From Bordetella genomosp. 9 (GTDB lineage Bacteria > Pseudomonadota > Gammaproteobacteria > Burkholderiales > Burkholderiaceae_B), in assembly GCF_002119725.1 (NCBI RefSeq), contig NZ_CP021109.1, forward strand, positions 2,852,001 to 2,916,000: DNA of 64,000 nt, in the 5' to 3' direction. A program made the translations under genes and the position numbers. The stretch's first letter is position 1; each line of letters starts with the position of its first letter. Under the pieces are notes generated by a model. The model was not told the origin of the DNA, made no database searches, and saw only the letters and a program-made list of their open reading frames with translations. Of the stretch, positions 8,741 to 18,508 are shown piece after piece.

Positions 8741-11700
8741 ATGACCGCCCTTCCCGCCGGCGCCGAGGCGCTGGACGACTTCCACCCCGCCGTCGCCGCC
8801 TGGTTTCGCCGCGCCTTCCCGTCCCCCACCCCGGCGCAGCAGGCGGCGTGGCCGCTCATCCGGCAGCGCCGCCCCACCCTGATCGCCGCGCCCACCGGCT
8901 CGGGCAAAACGCTTACCGCTTTCCTCGCCGCCATCGACGAACTGGTGTGCGAAAGCGCCGCGGCGGGCGGCGCATTGCCCGACGAAACCACGGTCGTCTA
9001 CGTGTCTCCGCTGAAGGCGCTGTCCAACGATATCCGCGTCAATCTGGAAGCGCCGCTGGCGGGCATCAACGACGCGCTGCGCAAGCTGGGTTTGCCCGAT
9101 CACGGCATCCGCACCGCGGTGCGGACGGGGGACACGACGCAGCAGGACCGCAGCGCGATGCGCAAGCGGCCGCCGCACGTCATCGTCACGACGCCGGAAT
9201 CGCTGTACGTGCTGCTGACGTCCAAGAGCGGCCGCGCGATGCTCGCCACCACCCGCACGGTGATCGTGGACGAAATCCATGCGGTTGCCGGCACCAAGCG
9301 CGGCAGCCACCTGGCCCTGAGCCTGGCGCGGCTGGACGCGCTTTGCCCGACGCCGCCGGCGCGCATCGGCCTGTCGGCCACGCAAAAGCCGCTGGACGCC
9401 GTGGCGCGCTTTCTGGCGGGCGCCCGGCACGGCAAGGATTGCGCCATCGTCGACATCGGCCACGGCCGCGCACGCGACCTGGGCATCGAGCTTCCCCCTG
9501 TGCCGCTGGAAGCCGTCATGGCGAACGACGTCTGGGAGCTCGTCTACGACCGTATGGCGGCGCTGGCCGTGCAGCACCGCACCACGCTGGTCTTCGTCAA
9601 CACGCGCCGCATGGCCGAACGCGCTGCCCGCCATCTTGCCCAGCGGCTCGGCGAGGACGCAGTGGCCGCCCACCACGGCAGTCTGGCGAAGGAGCATCGC
9701 CTGCATGCGGAACAACGGCTGAAGCGGGGAGATCTGCAGGTGCTGGTGGCAACCGCATCGCTGGAACTCGGCATCGACATCGGCGATGTGGATTTGGTAT
9801 GCCAGGTGGGTTCGCCCCGCGGCATATCGGCCCTGCTGCAGCGCGTCGGCCGCGCCGGCCATCATGTGGGCGGCATTCCCAAGGGCCGGCTGTTTCCCGT
9901 TTCCCGTGACGATCTGGTCGAATGCGCGGCGCTGCTCGATTGCGTGCGGCGCGGCGAACTGGATTTGCTGCGGATTCCGCGCGCGCCGCTGGATGTGCTG
10001 GCGCAGCAGATCGTGGCCGACGTTTCGTGCCGCGAGTGGCGCGAGGACGAGCTGTATGCGTTGGTGCGCCAGGCCGAACCCTACGCGGAGCTGCCGCGCG
10101 AACGATTCGATGCGGTGCTGCGCATGCTTGCGTCGGGCCACGTGGGCCGCCACGGACAGCGCGCTTCATACCTGCATCGGGATACGGTCAGCGGCACGGT
10201 GCGCGGCAAGCGGGGCAGCCGGCTCACTGCCATGACCTCTGGCGGCACGATTCCCGACAACGCGGACTACACCGTCGTGCTCGAACCGCAGGGGTTGAAC
10301 ATCGGCACGGTCAACGAGGACTTCGCCGTTGAAAGCCTGGCCGGCGACGTCTTTCAATTGGGCAATACCTCTTATCGCATCCTGCGCGTGGAGACGGGGC
10401 GCGTGCGGGTGGAAGACGCGCAGGGAATGGCGCCGAACATTCCGTTCTGGCTGGGCGAGGCTCCCGGGCGCAGCGATGAGCTTTCCATCGGCGTGTCGCG
10501 GCTGCGGCAGCGCGTGAACGACCTGCTGGCCCAGGGCGCCGCGCAGGAAAGGCTGGACCACGCGGCGCGCACGCTGTCCGGCGAAATCGGCATCGCCGAA
10601 GCCGCCGCGGCGCAGATCGTCGATTACCTGGCCGGGGCCAGGGCGGCGCTGGGCGAACTGCCGACGCGGGATACCCTGATCCTGGAGCGCTTTTTCGACG
10701 AGGCGGGCGGCATGCAGCTGGTGCTGCACGCGCCCTTCGGCAGCCGCGTCAACCGTGCCTGGGGCCTGGCATTGCGCAAGCGCTTTTGCCGCAGCTTCAA
10801 TTTCGAGCTGCAGGCGGCCGCGACGGAAGACGCGATCGTGCTGTCCCTGTCCACCGCGCACAGCTTTGCGCTGGACGAAGTCTGGCGTTATCTGCGTTCG
10901 GGCAACGCCGAGCATGTGCTGGTCCAGGCGCTGCTCGATGCGCCGCTGTTCAATGTGCGCTGGCGCTGGACCGCGGGCGTGGCGCTGGCGCTGCCGCGCT
11001 TTTCGGGCGGGCGCAAGGTCGCGCCGCCCCTGCAGCGCATGAAGAGCGACGACCTGCTTGCCGCGGTCTTTCCGGACCAGGCGGCCTGCTTGGAGAACAT
11101 TCAGGGCGAACGCGAAGTGCCCGACCATCCGCTGGTGGCGCAGACCATCGACGATTGCCTGCACGAAGCCATGGATAGCGAAGGCTGGCTGGCCGTGCTG
11201 CGCCGTATCGAGCAGGGCCGGGTCCGGCTCATCGCGCGCGACCTGCCCGCGCCGTCGCCGCTGGCGATGGAGATCCTGAGCGCGCAGCCCTACGCCTATC
11301 TGGACGATGCGCCGTTGGAAGAACGCCGCACGCGGGCTGTCATGGCCCGCAGATGGACCGACCCGGCCGCGGGCGGCGACCTGAGCGCGCTGGACCCGGA
11401 CGCCGTCCAACGCGTGCGCGACGAAGCCTGGCCGCAGCCGCGCGATGCGGACGAAATGCACGAAGCCCTGAACGAGCTGGCTTGCGTCACGGTGGAAGAA
11501 GCCGATGCCCACGAGGGCTGGAACGCCTGGCTTGGCGCCTTGCTGCAAAGCGGGCGCGCCTGCCGCCTGCGCATCGCCGGCGGACACGTGTTCTGGATTG
11601 CCAGGGAACGGCTGGGCTGCGTCAAGGCGGCGGTGGCCGACCTCGCCGACACGCATGTCGACCCCGCGTTGCCGCCCGTGCCCGATGAGGCGGAATGGGA

Positions 11701-13273
11701 CGTGGACACCGCGCGCCTGGACGTACTGCGCGCCCGCCTGAGCGCCAGCGGGCCGGTCACCGTGCAGACGCTCGAACGGCTGCTGCACTGGCCCGCCGGC
11801 GCCGTCGCGATGGCGCTGGCCCGTCTGGAAAGCGAAGGCAGCGCCATGCGGGGCCGCTTCACCCCCGGCGCGCGGGAAGAGGAATGGTGCGAACGTCACC
11901 TGCTCGCGCGCATACACCGCTACACCATCAAGCGCCTGCGCAGCGAGATCGAGCCGGTCTCCCGCCAGGACTTCATGCGTTTCCTGTTCGACTGGCAGCA
12001 TCTGTCGGCCGATACCCGCTTGCGCGGTCCGCAGGCGCTGCCAGGGATCCTGGATCAGCTGGAAGGCTACGAGGCCCCGGCCGGGGCATGGGAAAGCGAA
12101 CTGCTCGCCGCGCGCATCGCCGACTACGATCCCGCCTGGCTGGATGAACTGTCACGGGCGGGCAAGATCGCCTGGATGCGGCTGGCCGGCCCCTCTCGCA
12201 CCAGCGGCAGCAGCCGGCCTGGCGCCGGTCCGGTGCGCGCCACGCCGATGGTCATCCTGCCGCGCCGCCAGCTGCGCATGTGGCAGGCCCTGCCCGCGGC
12301 CGATGGGGCCTTCGACGTATCGCCCCGGGCCCGCCAGGTGTATGACGCCATGCTCGAGGACGGCGCACTGTTCTATGACGAACTGCTGGCTGCAACCCGC
12401 GTGCTGCCCGGCCAGTTGGAAGACGCCCTGGGCGAACTCGTCGCCGCCGGGCTGATCGCGGCGGACAGCTTCGCCGGCCTGAGAGCGCTGCTGATGCCGG
12501 CATCGCGCCGCACCGCGCACGCCGCGCGCCGGCGCCGGGGGGCGATGCCGCAGCCGCTTGAGCTGGCCGGCCGCTGGGCGCCGGTGCGCCGCCCGGCGGA
12601 TGCCGGCGCGACGGCGTTGGCGGACAGCCGCGGCGGCCGCGCGGCGGCATCCCCCCTTGCGGGCAGCCGCGGCCCCGCGCGGCGCCCGTCCGTCCCGCCG
12701 GATACCCTGGAACACATCGCCAGGGTCCTGCTGCGGCGCTACGGCGTCGTCTTCTGGCGGCTGCTTGACCGCGAACCGGACTGGCTGCCGCCGTGGCGCG
12801 AGTGGCTGCCCGTCCTGCACCGCATGGAGGCGCGCGGGGAGCTGCGGGGGGGCCGCTTCGTCGCAGGCCTGGCGGGCGAACAATTTGCCCTGCCCGAAGC
12901 CATCCCGGTCCTGCGCGAGGTGCGGCGGCGCCCGCCTGACGGCAGCCTGGTGCGGATATCGGCCGTGGATCCGTTGAACCTGTGCGGCACCCTCCTGCCC
13001 GGCGAGCGCGTGCCGGCCGTCGCCGGCAATCGCATCCTGTTCCGTGACGGGGTCCCCGTGGCCGCCTGGATTGCCCAAAAGGCCAGCACCGATCCGGCGC
13101 TGCCGGCCCACGAGCGCGAGGCCATACTGCGTGTGCTGATCGCCGGGAACGCCCACGGGGAGCCGGACGAAGCGATGGCGCCCGCCGCGCAGCCGGAATC
13201 CGGCGTGGACGCGCAGGCCCGCGACCCTGGTGTCCCAGGCCGTGCGAGGCGCGCCGCCGCCACACCGCGTTGA
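8741..13273 (+). CDS. lhr: Lhr-type large ATP-dependent helicase
   Basis: 1510 residues, the size of full-length bacterial Lhr (core plus large C-terminal domain). Motifs of a superfamily-2 helicase: Walker A APTGSGKT near residue 50-57, VDEIHAVAG near 176, GLSATQKP, ASLELGIDIGDVD and QRVGRAGH. Past about residue 450 come the winged-helix and beta-barrel parts and the long Lhr-CTD; a low-complexity Arg/Ala-rich insert sits around residues 1255-1310. Lhr family members unwind DNA/RNA hybrids 3' to 5' and are tied to DNA repair. It is not the short Lhr-Core form, and no nuclease or ligase partner flanks it. Confidence 0.93.
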   Translation: MTALPAGAEALDDFHPAVAAWFRRAFPSPTPAQQAAWPLIRQRRPTLIAAPTGSGKTLTAFLAAIDELVCESAAAGGALPDETTVVYVSPLKALSNDIRVNLEAPLAGINDALRKLGLPDHGIRTAVRTGDTTQQDRSAMRKRPPHVIVTTPESLYVLLTSKSGRAMLATTRTVIVDEIHAVAGTKRGSHLALSLARLDALCPTPPARIGLSATQKPLDAVARFLAGARHGKDCAIVDIGHGRARDLGIELPPVPLEAVMANDVWELVYDRMAALAVQHRTTLVFVNTRRMAERAARHLAQRLGEDAVAAHHGSLAKEHRLHAEQRLKRGDLQVLVATASLELGIDIGDVDLVCQVGSPRGISALLQRVGRAGHHVGGIPKGRLFPVSRDDLVECAALLDCVRRGELDLLRIPRAPLDVLAQQIVADVSCREWREDELYALVRQAEPYAELPRERFDAVLRMLASGHVGRHGQRASYLHRDTVSGTVRGKRGSRLTAMTSGGTIPDNADYTVVLEPQGLNIGTVNEDFAVESLAGDVFQLGNTSYRILRVETGRVRVEDAQGMAPNIPFWLGEAPGRSDELSIGVSRLRQRVNDLLAQGAAQERLDHAARTLSGEIGIAEAAAAQIVDYLAGARAALGELPTRDTLILERFFDEAGGMQLVLHAPFGSRVNRAWGLALRKRFCRSFNFELQAAATEDAIVLSLSTAHSFALDEVWRYLRSGNAEHVLVQALLDAPLFNVRWRWTAGVALALPRFSGGRKVAPPLQRMKSDDLLAAVFPDQAACLENIQGEREVPDHPLVAQTIDDCLHEAMDSEGWLAVLRRIEQGRVRLIARDLPAPSPLAMEILSAQPYAYLDDAPLEERRTRAVMARRWTDPAAGGDLSALDPDAVQRVRDEAWPQPRDADEMHEALNELACVTVEEADAHEGWNAWLGALLQSGRACRLRIAGGHVFWIARERLGCVKAAVADLADTHVDPALPPVPDEAEWDVDTARLDVLRARLSASGPVTVQTLERLLHWPAGAVAMALARLESEGSAMRGRFTPGAREEEWCERHLLARIHRYTIKRLRSEIEPVSRQDFMRFLFDWQHLSADTRLRGPQALPGILDQLEGYEAPAGAWESELLAARIADYDPAWLDELSRAGKIAWMRLAGPSRTSGSSRPGAGPVRATPMVILPRRQLRMWQALPAADGAFDVSPRARQVYDAMLEDGALFYDELLAATRVLPGQLEDALGELVAAGLIAADSFAGLRALLMPASRRTAHAARRRRGAMPQPLELAGRWAPVRRPADAGATALADSRGGRAAASPLAGSRGPARRPSVPPDTLEHIARVLLRRYGVVFWRLLDREPDWLPPWREWLPVLHRMEARGELRGGRFVAGLAGEQFALPEAIPVLREVRRRPPDGSLVRISAVDPLNLCGTLLPGERVPAVAGNRILFRDGVPVAAWIAQKASTDPALPAHEREAILRVLIAGNAHGEPDEAMAPAAQPESGVDAQARDPGVPGRARRAAATPR

Positions 13274-13359
13274 ATCCGCGCCGAGGCGGCAAACGCCCCT
13301 CGGTCGCCAAAGGCCTTTATAGTCTCGGCTATCGCTACACGGGTACCCGAGGGGAAGTC

Positions 13360-14622
13360 ATGAATCACGACACACCGGCGCGCGGCCGCAGCGCCGCTGT
13401 CCGGCTGGCCCGCGCCGCCGCCATCGCCGGTTCCGGCATCGCGCTCGCGCTGGCGGGCATCGCCTTTTGCGCCGATGCGGCCGCGGAAAGCACCACGATC
13501 CGCATCGGTGAGATCAACAGCTACAAGGCGCAGCCAGCCTTTCTGGAGCCCTACCGGAAAGGGATGGAACTGGCCGTCGAACAGGTCAACGCGGCAGGCG
13601 GCATCGCCGGCAAGAAGCTTGAACTGATCACACGGGACGACAATGCCAACCCTGGCGACGCCGTGCGCGCCGCGGAAGAACTGCTGGCGCGCGAGCGTGC
13701 CGACGTTCTGATGGGATCCTTTCTGTCGAATGTCGGCCTGGCGCTGACCGACTTCGCCCGCCAGAAAAAGGTCTTTTTCCTGGCCAGCGAGCCGCTGACC
13801 GACAAGATCGTCTGGCAGGACGGCAACCGTTATACCTTCCGGCTGCGCGTCTCCACGTATATGCAGACGGCCATGCTGGTGCCGGAAGCGGTAAAACTGA
13901 AGAAAAAGCGCTGGGCGGTGGTTTATCCGAACTACGAGTATGGCCAGTCCGCGGTCGCCACCTTCAAGGAATTGCTGAAGAAGGCGCAGCCGGACGTCGA
14001 ATTCGTCAATGAGCAGGCAGTACCGCTGGGCAAGGTGGACGCGGGCAGCGTGGTGCAGGCGCTGGCCGACGCAAAGCCCGATGCGATCTTCAACGTGCTG
14101 TTCGCCACCGATGTGGCCAAACTGGTGCGCGAGGGCAATACGCGGGGTCTGTTTCCCGCAACGCCGGTGGTCAGCCTGCTGACCGGCGAACCCGAATACC
14201 TTGACCCGCTGAAGGACGAGACGCCCACCGGCTGGATCGTCACCGGCTATCCGTGGTCGTCCATCGAGACGAAGGAACACACCGCTTTCCGCAATGCGTA
14301 CCGCGCCCGCTTCAAGGACTATCCGCGCCTGGGTTCCGTCATCGGCTACAGCGCCGTGATGTCCATGGCCGCGGGCATGCGCAAGGCGGGCGGCGCGGAC
14401 ACCGAAAGGCTGATTTCCGCGTTCGAAGGGCTGAAAGTGGAGACGCCGTTCGGCCACATCCAATATCGCGCCATCGACCACCAGTCCACCATGGGCGCGT
14501 ATGTGGGCAAGCTGGCGCAGCAGGATGGCAAAGGCGTCATGATCGATTACCAGTACATGGACGGCGCCAATTTCCTGCCCTCGGACGAAGAGGTCAGGAA
14601 ACTGCGACCGGCAGCGCGTTGA
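13360..14622 (+). CDS. Branched-chain amino-acid-type ABC transporter substrate-binding protein
   Basis: About 420 residues. Signal peptide followed by the mature start STTIRIGEINSYKAQPAFLEPYRKGMELAVEQVNAAGGIAGKKLEL, standard for the LivJ/Peripl_BP_6 family. The start is the ATG at 13360 with GGGGAA upstream; the frame is open further upstream but that stretch is not part of the family. First gene of the liv-type operon that runs to 18032. The ligand may be an amino acid or another small organic acid. Confidence 0.92.
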   Translation: MNHDTPARGRSAAVRLARAAAIAGSGIALALAGIAFCADAAAESTTIRIGEINSYKAQPAFLEPYRKGMELAVEQVNAAGGIAGKKLELITRDDNANPGDAVRAAEELLARERADVLMGSFLSNVGLALTDFARQKKVFFLASEPLTDKIVWQDGNRYTFRLRVSTYMQTAMLVPEAVKLKKKRWAVVYPNYEYGQSAVATFKELLKKAQPDVEFVNEQAVPLGKVDAGSVVQALADAKPDAIFNVLFATDVAKLVREGNTRGLFPATPVVSLLTGEPEYLDPLKDETPTGWIVTGYPWSSIETKEHTAFRNAYRARFKDYPRLGSVIGYSAVMSMAAGMRKAGGADTERLISAFEGLKVETPFGHIQYRAIDHQSTMGAYVGKLAQQDGKGVMIDYQYMDGANFLPSDEEVRKLRPAAR

Positions 14623-14680
14623 GCCGCCGGCGCCAGGCGAGGGCGGCGCGCCGCCCCCGCACCGCTATGGGCAGGCCGGC

Positions 14681-16594
14681 ATGGACCTGAGCGCATTGCT
14701 GGTCCAGCTGCTGAACGGGCTGGCCGAGGCTTCCACGCTATTCCTGGTGGCCTGCGGCCTGTCGCTGATCTTCGGCGTGACGCGCATCGTCAACTTCGCC
14801 CACGGCTCGCTCTACATGGCGGGGCTTTACGTGGCCTACAGCCTGACCGAGCGCTACGGCGCGACGCCGCTGGGATTCTGGGGCAGCACGCTGCTCGCCG
14901 CGGCGGCGATCGGCCTGCTCGGCGCGATCGTCGAACTGGCGCTGTTGCGGCGCATCTACCGCGCACCGGAACTGCTGCAACTGCTCGCGACCTTCGCCCT
15001 GGTGCTCTTGATCAATGACGCGGCGCTGGCGATCTGGGGTCCCGAGGACCTGCTGGGACGGCGCGCGCCCGGCCTGGGCGGCTCGGTGACCGTGCTGCAG
15101 CGCCAGTTTCCCGCGTACAGCCTGGTGCTGATCGCCGTCGGCCCTATCGTGCTCTGCCTGCTGTGGCTGCTGCTCACGCGTACGCGGTGGGGCCTGCTGG
15201 TGCGCGCCGCCACCCAGGACCGCGAAATGCTCGGTGCGCTGGGCGTGAACCAGGGCTGGCTCTTCACCAGCGTTTTCGCGCTTGGCGCCGCGCTCGCCGG
15301 CCTGGCCGGCGCGGTGCAGGTGCCGCGCGAGCCGGCCAGCCTGGGACTGGACCTGCGGACGATCGGCGACGCCTTCGTCGTGGTCGTGGTGGGCGGCATG
15401 GGCTCGATACCGGGGGCCTACATCGCGGCGCTGCTCATCGCCGAAATAAAGGCGCTGTGCATCGCCATCGGCACGGTCAGGCTGGGCGGCGTGGCCTTCT
15501 CGCTGGCGCCCCTGACGCTGGCGGCCGAGTTCCTGGTGATGGCCGTGGTGCTGGCGGTGCGGCCCTGGGGCCTGCTGGGCCGCCCCGCGCCCCCGGCGCG
15601 CGCGACGGCGCCCGTCGAAGCGCCGCTGCGCCCGGCCTCCCGCGGCATGCGTCTGCTGGCGGGTGCGCTGCTCGTTGTGCTGATCGCGCTGCCCCTGGCC
15701 AGCGATCGCTTTCCCTATGCCGTCATCCTGGCCACGGACATCCTCATCGCCGTGCTGTTCGCCGCCAGCCTCCACTTCATCATGGGTCCCGGGGGGATAC
15801 ATTCCTTCGGTCACGCAGCGTATTTCGGCCTGGGCGCCTACGGCGCCGCCCTGCTGCTGAAAAGCCTGACACTGCCCATGGAAGCGGCTCTGGCCCTGGC
15901 GCCGCTGGCGGCCGCGGCCGGCGCGCTGGTCTTCGGCTGGTTCTGCGTGCGGCTGTCGGGCGTCTACCTGGCAATGCTGACCCTGGCCTTCGCGCAGATC
16001 GTATGGTCCGTGGTTTTCCAATGGGACGGGGTGACCGGCGGGTCCAACGGTGTTACGGGCGTCTGGCCCTCGGATCTGCTGACAACGGGCTACGCCTATT
16101 ACTACCTGACCCTGGCATCGAGCGCCGGGGGCGTCTGGCTGTTGCGGCGCATTCTGTTTTCTCCGTTCGGCTACGCCATGCGGGCCGGCCGCGATTCGCC
16201 GCTGCGCAGCGACGCCATCGGACTGGATGTGGCGCGCGTGCAGTGGCTGGCCTTCGTCATCGCGGGCGGATTCGCCGGGCTGGCCGGCGCCCTGTACGCG
16301 TTTTCCAAAGGCAGCATTGCCCCCGACGTGATGGCGGTCGGCAAATCCGTGGATGGCCTGGTCATGGTGCTGCTTGGCGGCATCCAGGCCCTGGCAGGAC
16401 CGGTGGCCGGGGCGGCCGTCTACACCTGGCTGCAGGACAGCATCATGCGCGCGACCGAATACTGGCGCGCGCTGCTTGGCGGCGTGATCCTGCTGCTCGT
16501 GCTGGCCTTCCCGCAGGGCATCGCGGGATTCGCCCGGCAGTTGGCGGACCGCTGGCGCGCGGGCGGCACGCCCGCGCGGGAGACGCCGCAATGA
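14681..16594 (+). CDS. Fused LivH-LivM branched-chain amino-acid ABC permease
   Basis: 637 residues, equal to two permeases joined. Residues 1-290 are LivH-like (FGVTRIVNFAHGSLYMAG, ALGVNQGWLFTSVFALGAALAGLAGAVQVPRE). A Pro/Ala-rich linker follows near residues 305-320. Residues 325-625 are LivM-like (GPGGIHSFGHAAYFGLGAYGAA, LVMVLLGGIQALAGPVAGAAVYTWLQD). Such fusions are known in betaproteobacteria; the protein should form the whole membrane channel alone. Confidence 0.93.
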   Translation: MDLSALLVQLLNGLAEASTLFLVACGLSLIFGVTRIVNFAHGSLYMAGLYVAYSLTERYGATPLGFWGSTLLAAAAIGLLGAIVELALLRRIYRAPELLQLLATFALVLLINDAALAIWGPEDLLGRRAPGLGGSVTVLQRQFPAYSLVLIAVGPIVLCLLWLLLTRTRWGLLVRAATQDREMLGALGVNQGWLFTSVFALGAALAGLAGAVQVPREPASLGLDLRTIGDAFVVVVVGGMGSIPGAYIAALLIAEIKALCIAIGTVRLGGVAFSLAPLTLAAEFLVMAVVLAVRPWGLLGRPAPPARATAPVEAPLRPASRGMRLLAGALLVVLIALPLASDRFPYAVILATDILIAVLFAASLHFIMGPGGIHSFGHAAYFGLGAYGAALLLKSLTLPMEAALALAPLAAAAGALVFGWFCVRLSGVYLAMLTLAFAQIVWSVVFQWDGVTGGSNGVTGVWPSDLLTTGYAYYYLTLASSAGGVWLLRRILFSPFGYAMRAGRDSPLRSDAIGLDVARVQWLAFVIAGGFAGLAGALYAFSKGSIAPDVMAVGKSVDGLVMVLLGGIQALAGPVAGAAVYTWLQDSIMRATEYWRALLGGVILLLVLAFPQGIAGFARQLADRWRAGGTPARETPQ

Positions 16595-17355
16595 GCCTGC
16601 TTCAGGTGCGCAGGCTGACCAAGCGCTTCGGCGGCGTGACCGCCGTGGATGGTATCGATTTCGACGTCGCGGGCGGCGAGTTCCTGGCGCTGATCGGCCC
16701 CAACGGCGCGGGCAAGTCGACGACCTTCAACATGGTGGGCGGGCAGATCAAGCCCAGCGCCGGCACGGTCACGCTGGACGGCCGCGAGCTGACGGGGCTG
16801 CATCCGCGCGACATATGGCGGCTGGGCGTGGGACGCACCTTCCAGATTGCCGAAACCTTCGCGTCGCTGACCGTCGTCGAGAACGTCCAGATGGCCTTGT
16901 TGTCGCATCGACGGCGCATCTTTTCCCTGTGGCGTCCGGCCGCAACGCATGCGCGCACGCGCGCATTGGAACTGCTGGCGCAGGTCGGCATGGCCGACCA
17001 GGCGGACCGCCCGTGCAGCGAACTCGCCTATGGCGACGTCAAGCGGGTCGAATTGGCCATGGCGCTTGCGAACGAGCCCAAGCTGCTGCTGATGGACGAG
17101 CCCACGGCCGGCATGGCCGCGGAAGAGCGCAACGCCCTGATGGCTTTGACCCGGCAGCTGGTGGCGGAGCGCGGCATGGCGGTCCTGTTCACCGAGCACA
17201 GCATGGACGTGGTGTTCGCGCATGCAGACCGCGTGATCGTGCTGGCGCGCGGCAAATGTATCGCGCAAGGCAGCGTGCAGGCGGTGCGCGACGACCCCGA
17301 GGTGCGCGAAGTCTATCTCGGCGCCGTCGTGCCTTCCGAAGGCGGCCCGGCATGA
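16591..17355 (+). CDS. livG: Branched-chain amino-acid ABC transporter ATPase LivG
   Basis: 254 residues. Walker A GPNGAGKST near residue 35, the Liv-type switch LAYGDVKRVELAMALANEPKLLLMDEP containing signature-like and Walker B elements, and the closing H-loop FTEHSMDVVF. The signature LAYGD replaces LSGGQ, as is usual in LivG. ATG overlaps the permease stop (ATGA). Confidence 0.93.
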   Translation: MSLLQVRRLTKRFGGVTAVDGIDFDVAGGEFLALIGPNGAGKSTTFNMVGGQIKPSAGTVTLDGRELTGLHPRDIWRLGVGRTFQIAETFASLTVVENVQMALLSHRRRIFSLWRPAATHARTRALELLAQVGMADQADRPCSELAYGDVKRVELAMALANEPKLLLMDEPTAGMAAEERNALMALTRQLVAERGMAVLFTEHSMDVVFAHADRVIVLARGKCIAQGSVQAVRDDPEVREVYLGAVVPSEGGPA

Positions 17356-18032
17356 CGGCCCCGGATACGGACGGCGTGCTGTTGCAGGTGCGCAAGCTGA
17401 ACGCCTGGTACGGCGCCGCCCACATCCTGTTCGACATCGACCTGGACGTCCGGCGCGGGGAGATCGTCGCCCTGACCGGCCGCAACGGCGCCGGCAAGTC
17501 GACCACGCTGAAGGCGATCATGGGGATGCTGGAAAAGCGCCGCGGCCAGGTCGCCTTCATGGGCCAGGACATCTCCCGCAAGGCCCCATACGAGATCGCC
17601 CGCGCGGGCGTCGGCTTCGTGCCGGAAGACCGGCGCATCTTCACCGACCTGACCGTCAGCGAGAATCTGAAGATCGCCGCACAGCCGCCACGGCGCTGGC
17701 CCGACGGCAGCGCGGCGCCGCACTGGACGCCGGAGCAGCTCTATGCCCTCTTCCCCAACCTGGCCGACATGCGCGGCCGCCGCGGCGGGCAGATGAGCGG
17801 CGGCGAGCAGCAAATGTTGACGGTCGCGCGCACACTGATGGGCAATCCTTATCTGGTCCTGCTGGACGAGCCCTCGGAAGGCGTGGCGCCCATCATCGTG
17901 CAGCAGATGGCGCGCGCCATCCTGGCCTTGAAGGCGCAAGGCGCCAGCGTGCTGCTTTCCGAGCAGAACCAGGCATTCGTCGATCAGGTTGCCGACCGGG
18001 CGTACCGGCTGGAGAAAGGGGAAATCCGATAG
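17352..18032 (+). CDS. livF: Branched-chain amino-acid ABC transporter ATPase LivF
   Basis: 226 residues. Walker A GRNGAGKST, signature MSGGEQQMLTVARTLMGNP, Walker B LVLLDEPSEGVAP, H-loop LLSEQNQAF. It pairs with LivG to power the importer. ATG overlaps livG's stop (ATGA); last gene of the operon. Confidence 0.94.
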   Translation: MTAPDTDGVLLQVRKLNAWYGAAHILFDIDLDVRRGEIVALTGRNGAGKSTTLKAIMGMLEKRRGQVAFMGQDISRKAPYEIARAGVGFVPEDRRIFTDLTVSENLKIAAQPPRRWPDGSAAPHWTPEQLYALFPNLADMRGRRGGQMSGGEQQMLTVARTLMGNPYLVLLDEPSEGVAPIIVQQMARAILALKAQGASVLLSEQNQAFVDQVADRAYRLEKGEIR

Positions 18033-18059
18033 GCGCGCGATTGCGTAAGGCAACAGAAA

Positions 18060-18114
18060 CGCCCGGATGCCCGGCGCCTTCGCTGGAAACAGCGGGGCGC
18101 TGGCGATCCGGGCG
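18060..18114. other. Long multi-segment hairpin between livF and the CsbD-like gene
   Basis: CGCCCGGAT pairs with ATCCGGGCG (9 bp), then further in GCGCC with GGCGC, then CGCTG with CAGCG, capped by a GAAA tetraloop. The whole rod is about 55 nt and lies between convergent genes. There is no T tract, so it may act as a bidirectional mRNA end rather than a simple intrinsic terminator. Confidence 0.6.
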
Positions 18115-18138
18115 TCAGCCGCCTGGCGGCTCAGGGTT

Positions 18139-18387
18139 CTAGCGACGCGACATCAGAGCCCCAAGCAGGAAGCCCGCGCCGACGGCCACCGCCACGGTGG
18201 CAAAGGGCCTCTCGGAAGCGCAGTCGCGCACCATATTCAACAGCTCGCCATACGACTGCTGAGTACGGCCGGCCAGTTCGCGCGCCTTGCCCTCCAGCTG
18301 CGTGCCGGCATCGCCGGTCATCTCGCCCACCGCGTCCTGCGCCTTGCCCGCCCATTTCTGCACGGTGCCTTCTGTCTTTTCCATCAT
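18139..18387 (-). CDS. CsbD-like stress protein with C-terminal membrane anchor
   Basis: 82 residues. The N-terminal part (EGTVQKWAGKAQDAVGEMTGD) is the CsbD fold repeat; the C-terminal part (RPFATVAVAVGAGFLLGALMSRR) is the Gly-rich membrane segment seen in ElaB/YqjD/DUF883 proteins. The join suggests a small stress protein tethered to the inner membrane. Start has two ATGs in tandem with GGAG upstream. Confidence 0.85.
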   Translation of the reverse strand: MMEKTEGTVQKWAGKAQDAVGEMTGDAGTQLEGKARELAGRTQQSYGELLNMVRDCASERPFATVAVAVGAGFLLGALMSRR

Positions 18388-18479
18388 CGGATGCTCCTTC
18401 TGCGTAAAGGTTCAACGAAACCCGCGGCAGCGCCGGATTGCGCGGCGCGCGGGCGGACCCGGACGGTGCAGCAAAGCCC

Positions 18480-18506
18480 GTGCCGCGGCGCGCAGTGACG
18501 CGGCAC
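18480..18506 (-). terminator. Stem-loop just after the TonB receptor gene
   Basis: GTGCCGCG and CGCGGCAC form a perfect 8-bp stem starting three bases after the stop codon on the minus strand. Only a short T run follows (GGGCTTTGC), so it is a probable but imperfect terminator. Confidence 0.5.
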
Positions 18507-18508
18507 GT

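Noticed and set aside
7772-10153. 793-codon open frame on the minus strand opposite lhr
   Set aside because: It lies antisense to a helicase with all motifs intact, has Arg/Gln/His/Ala-rich composition and no recognisable family; a high-GC shadow.
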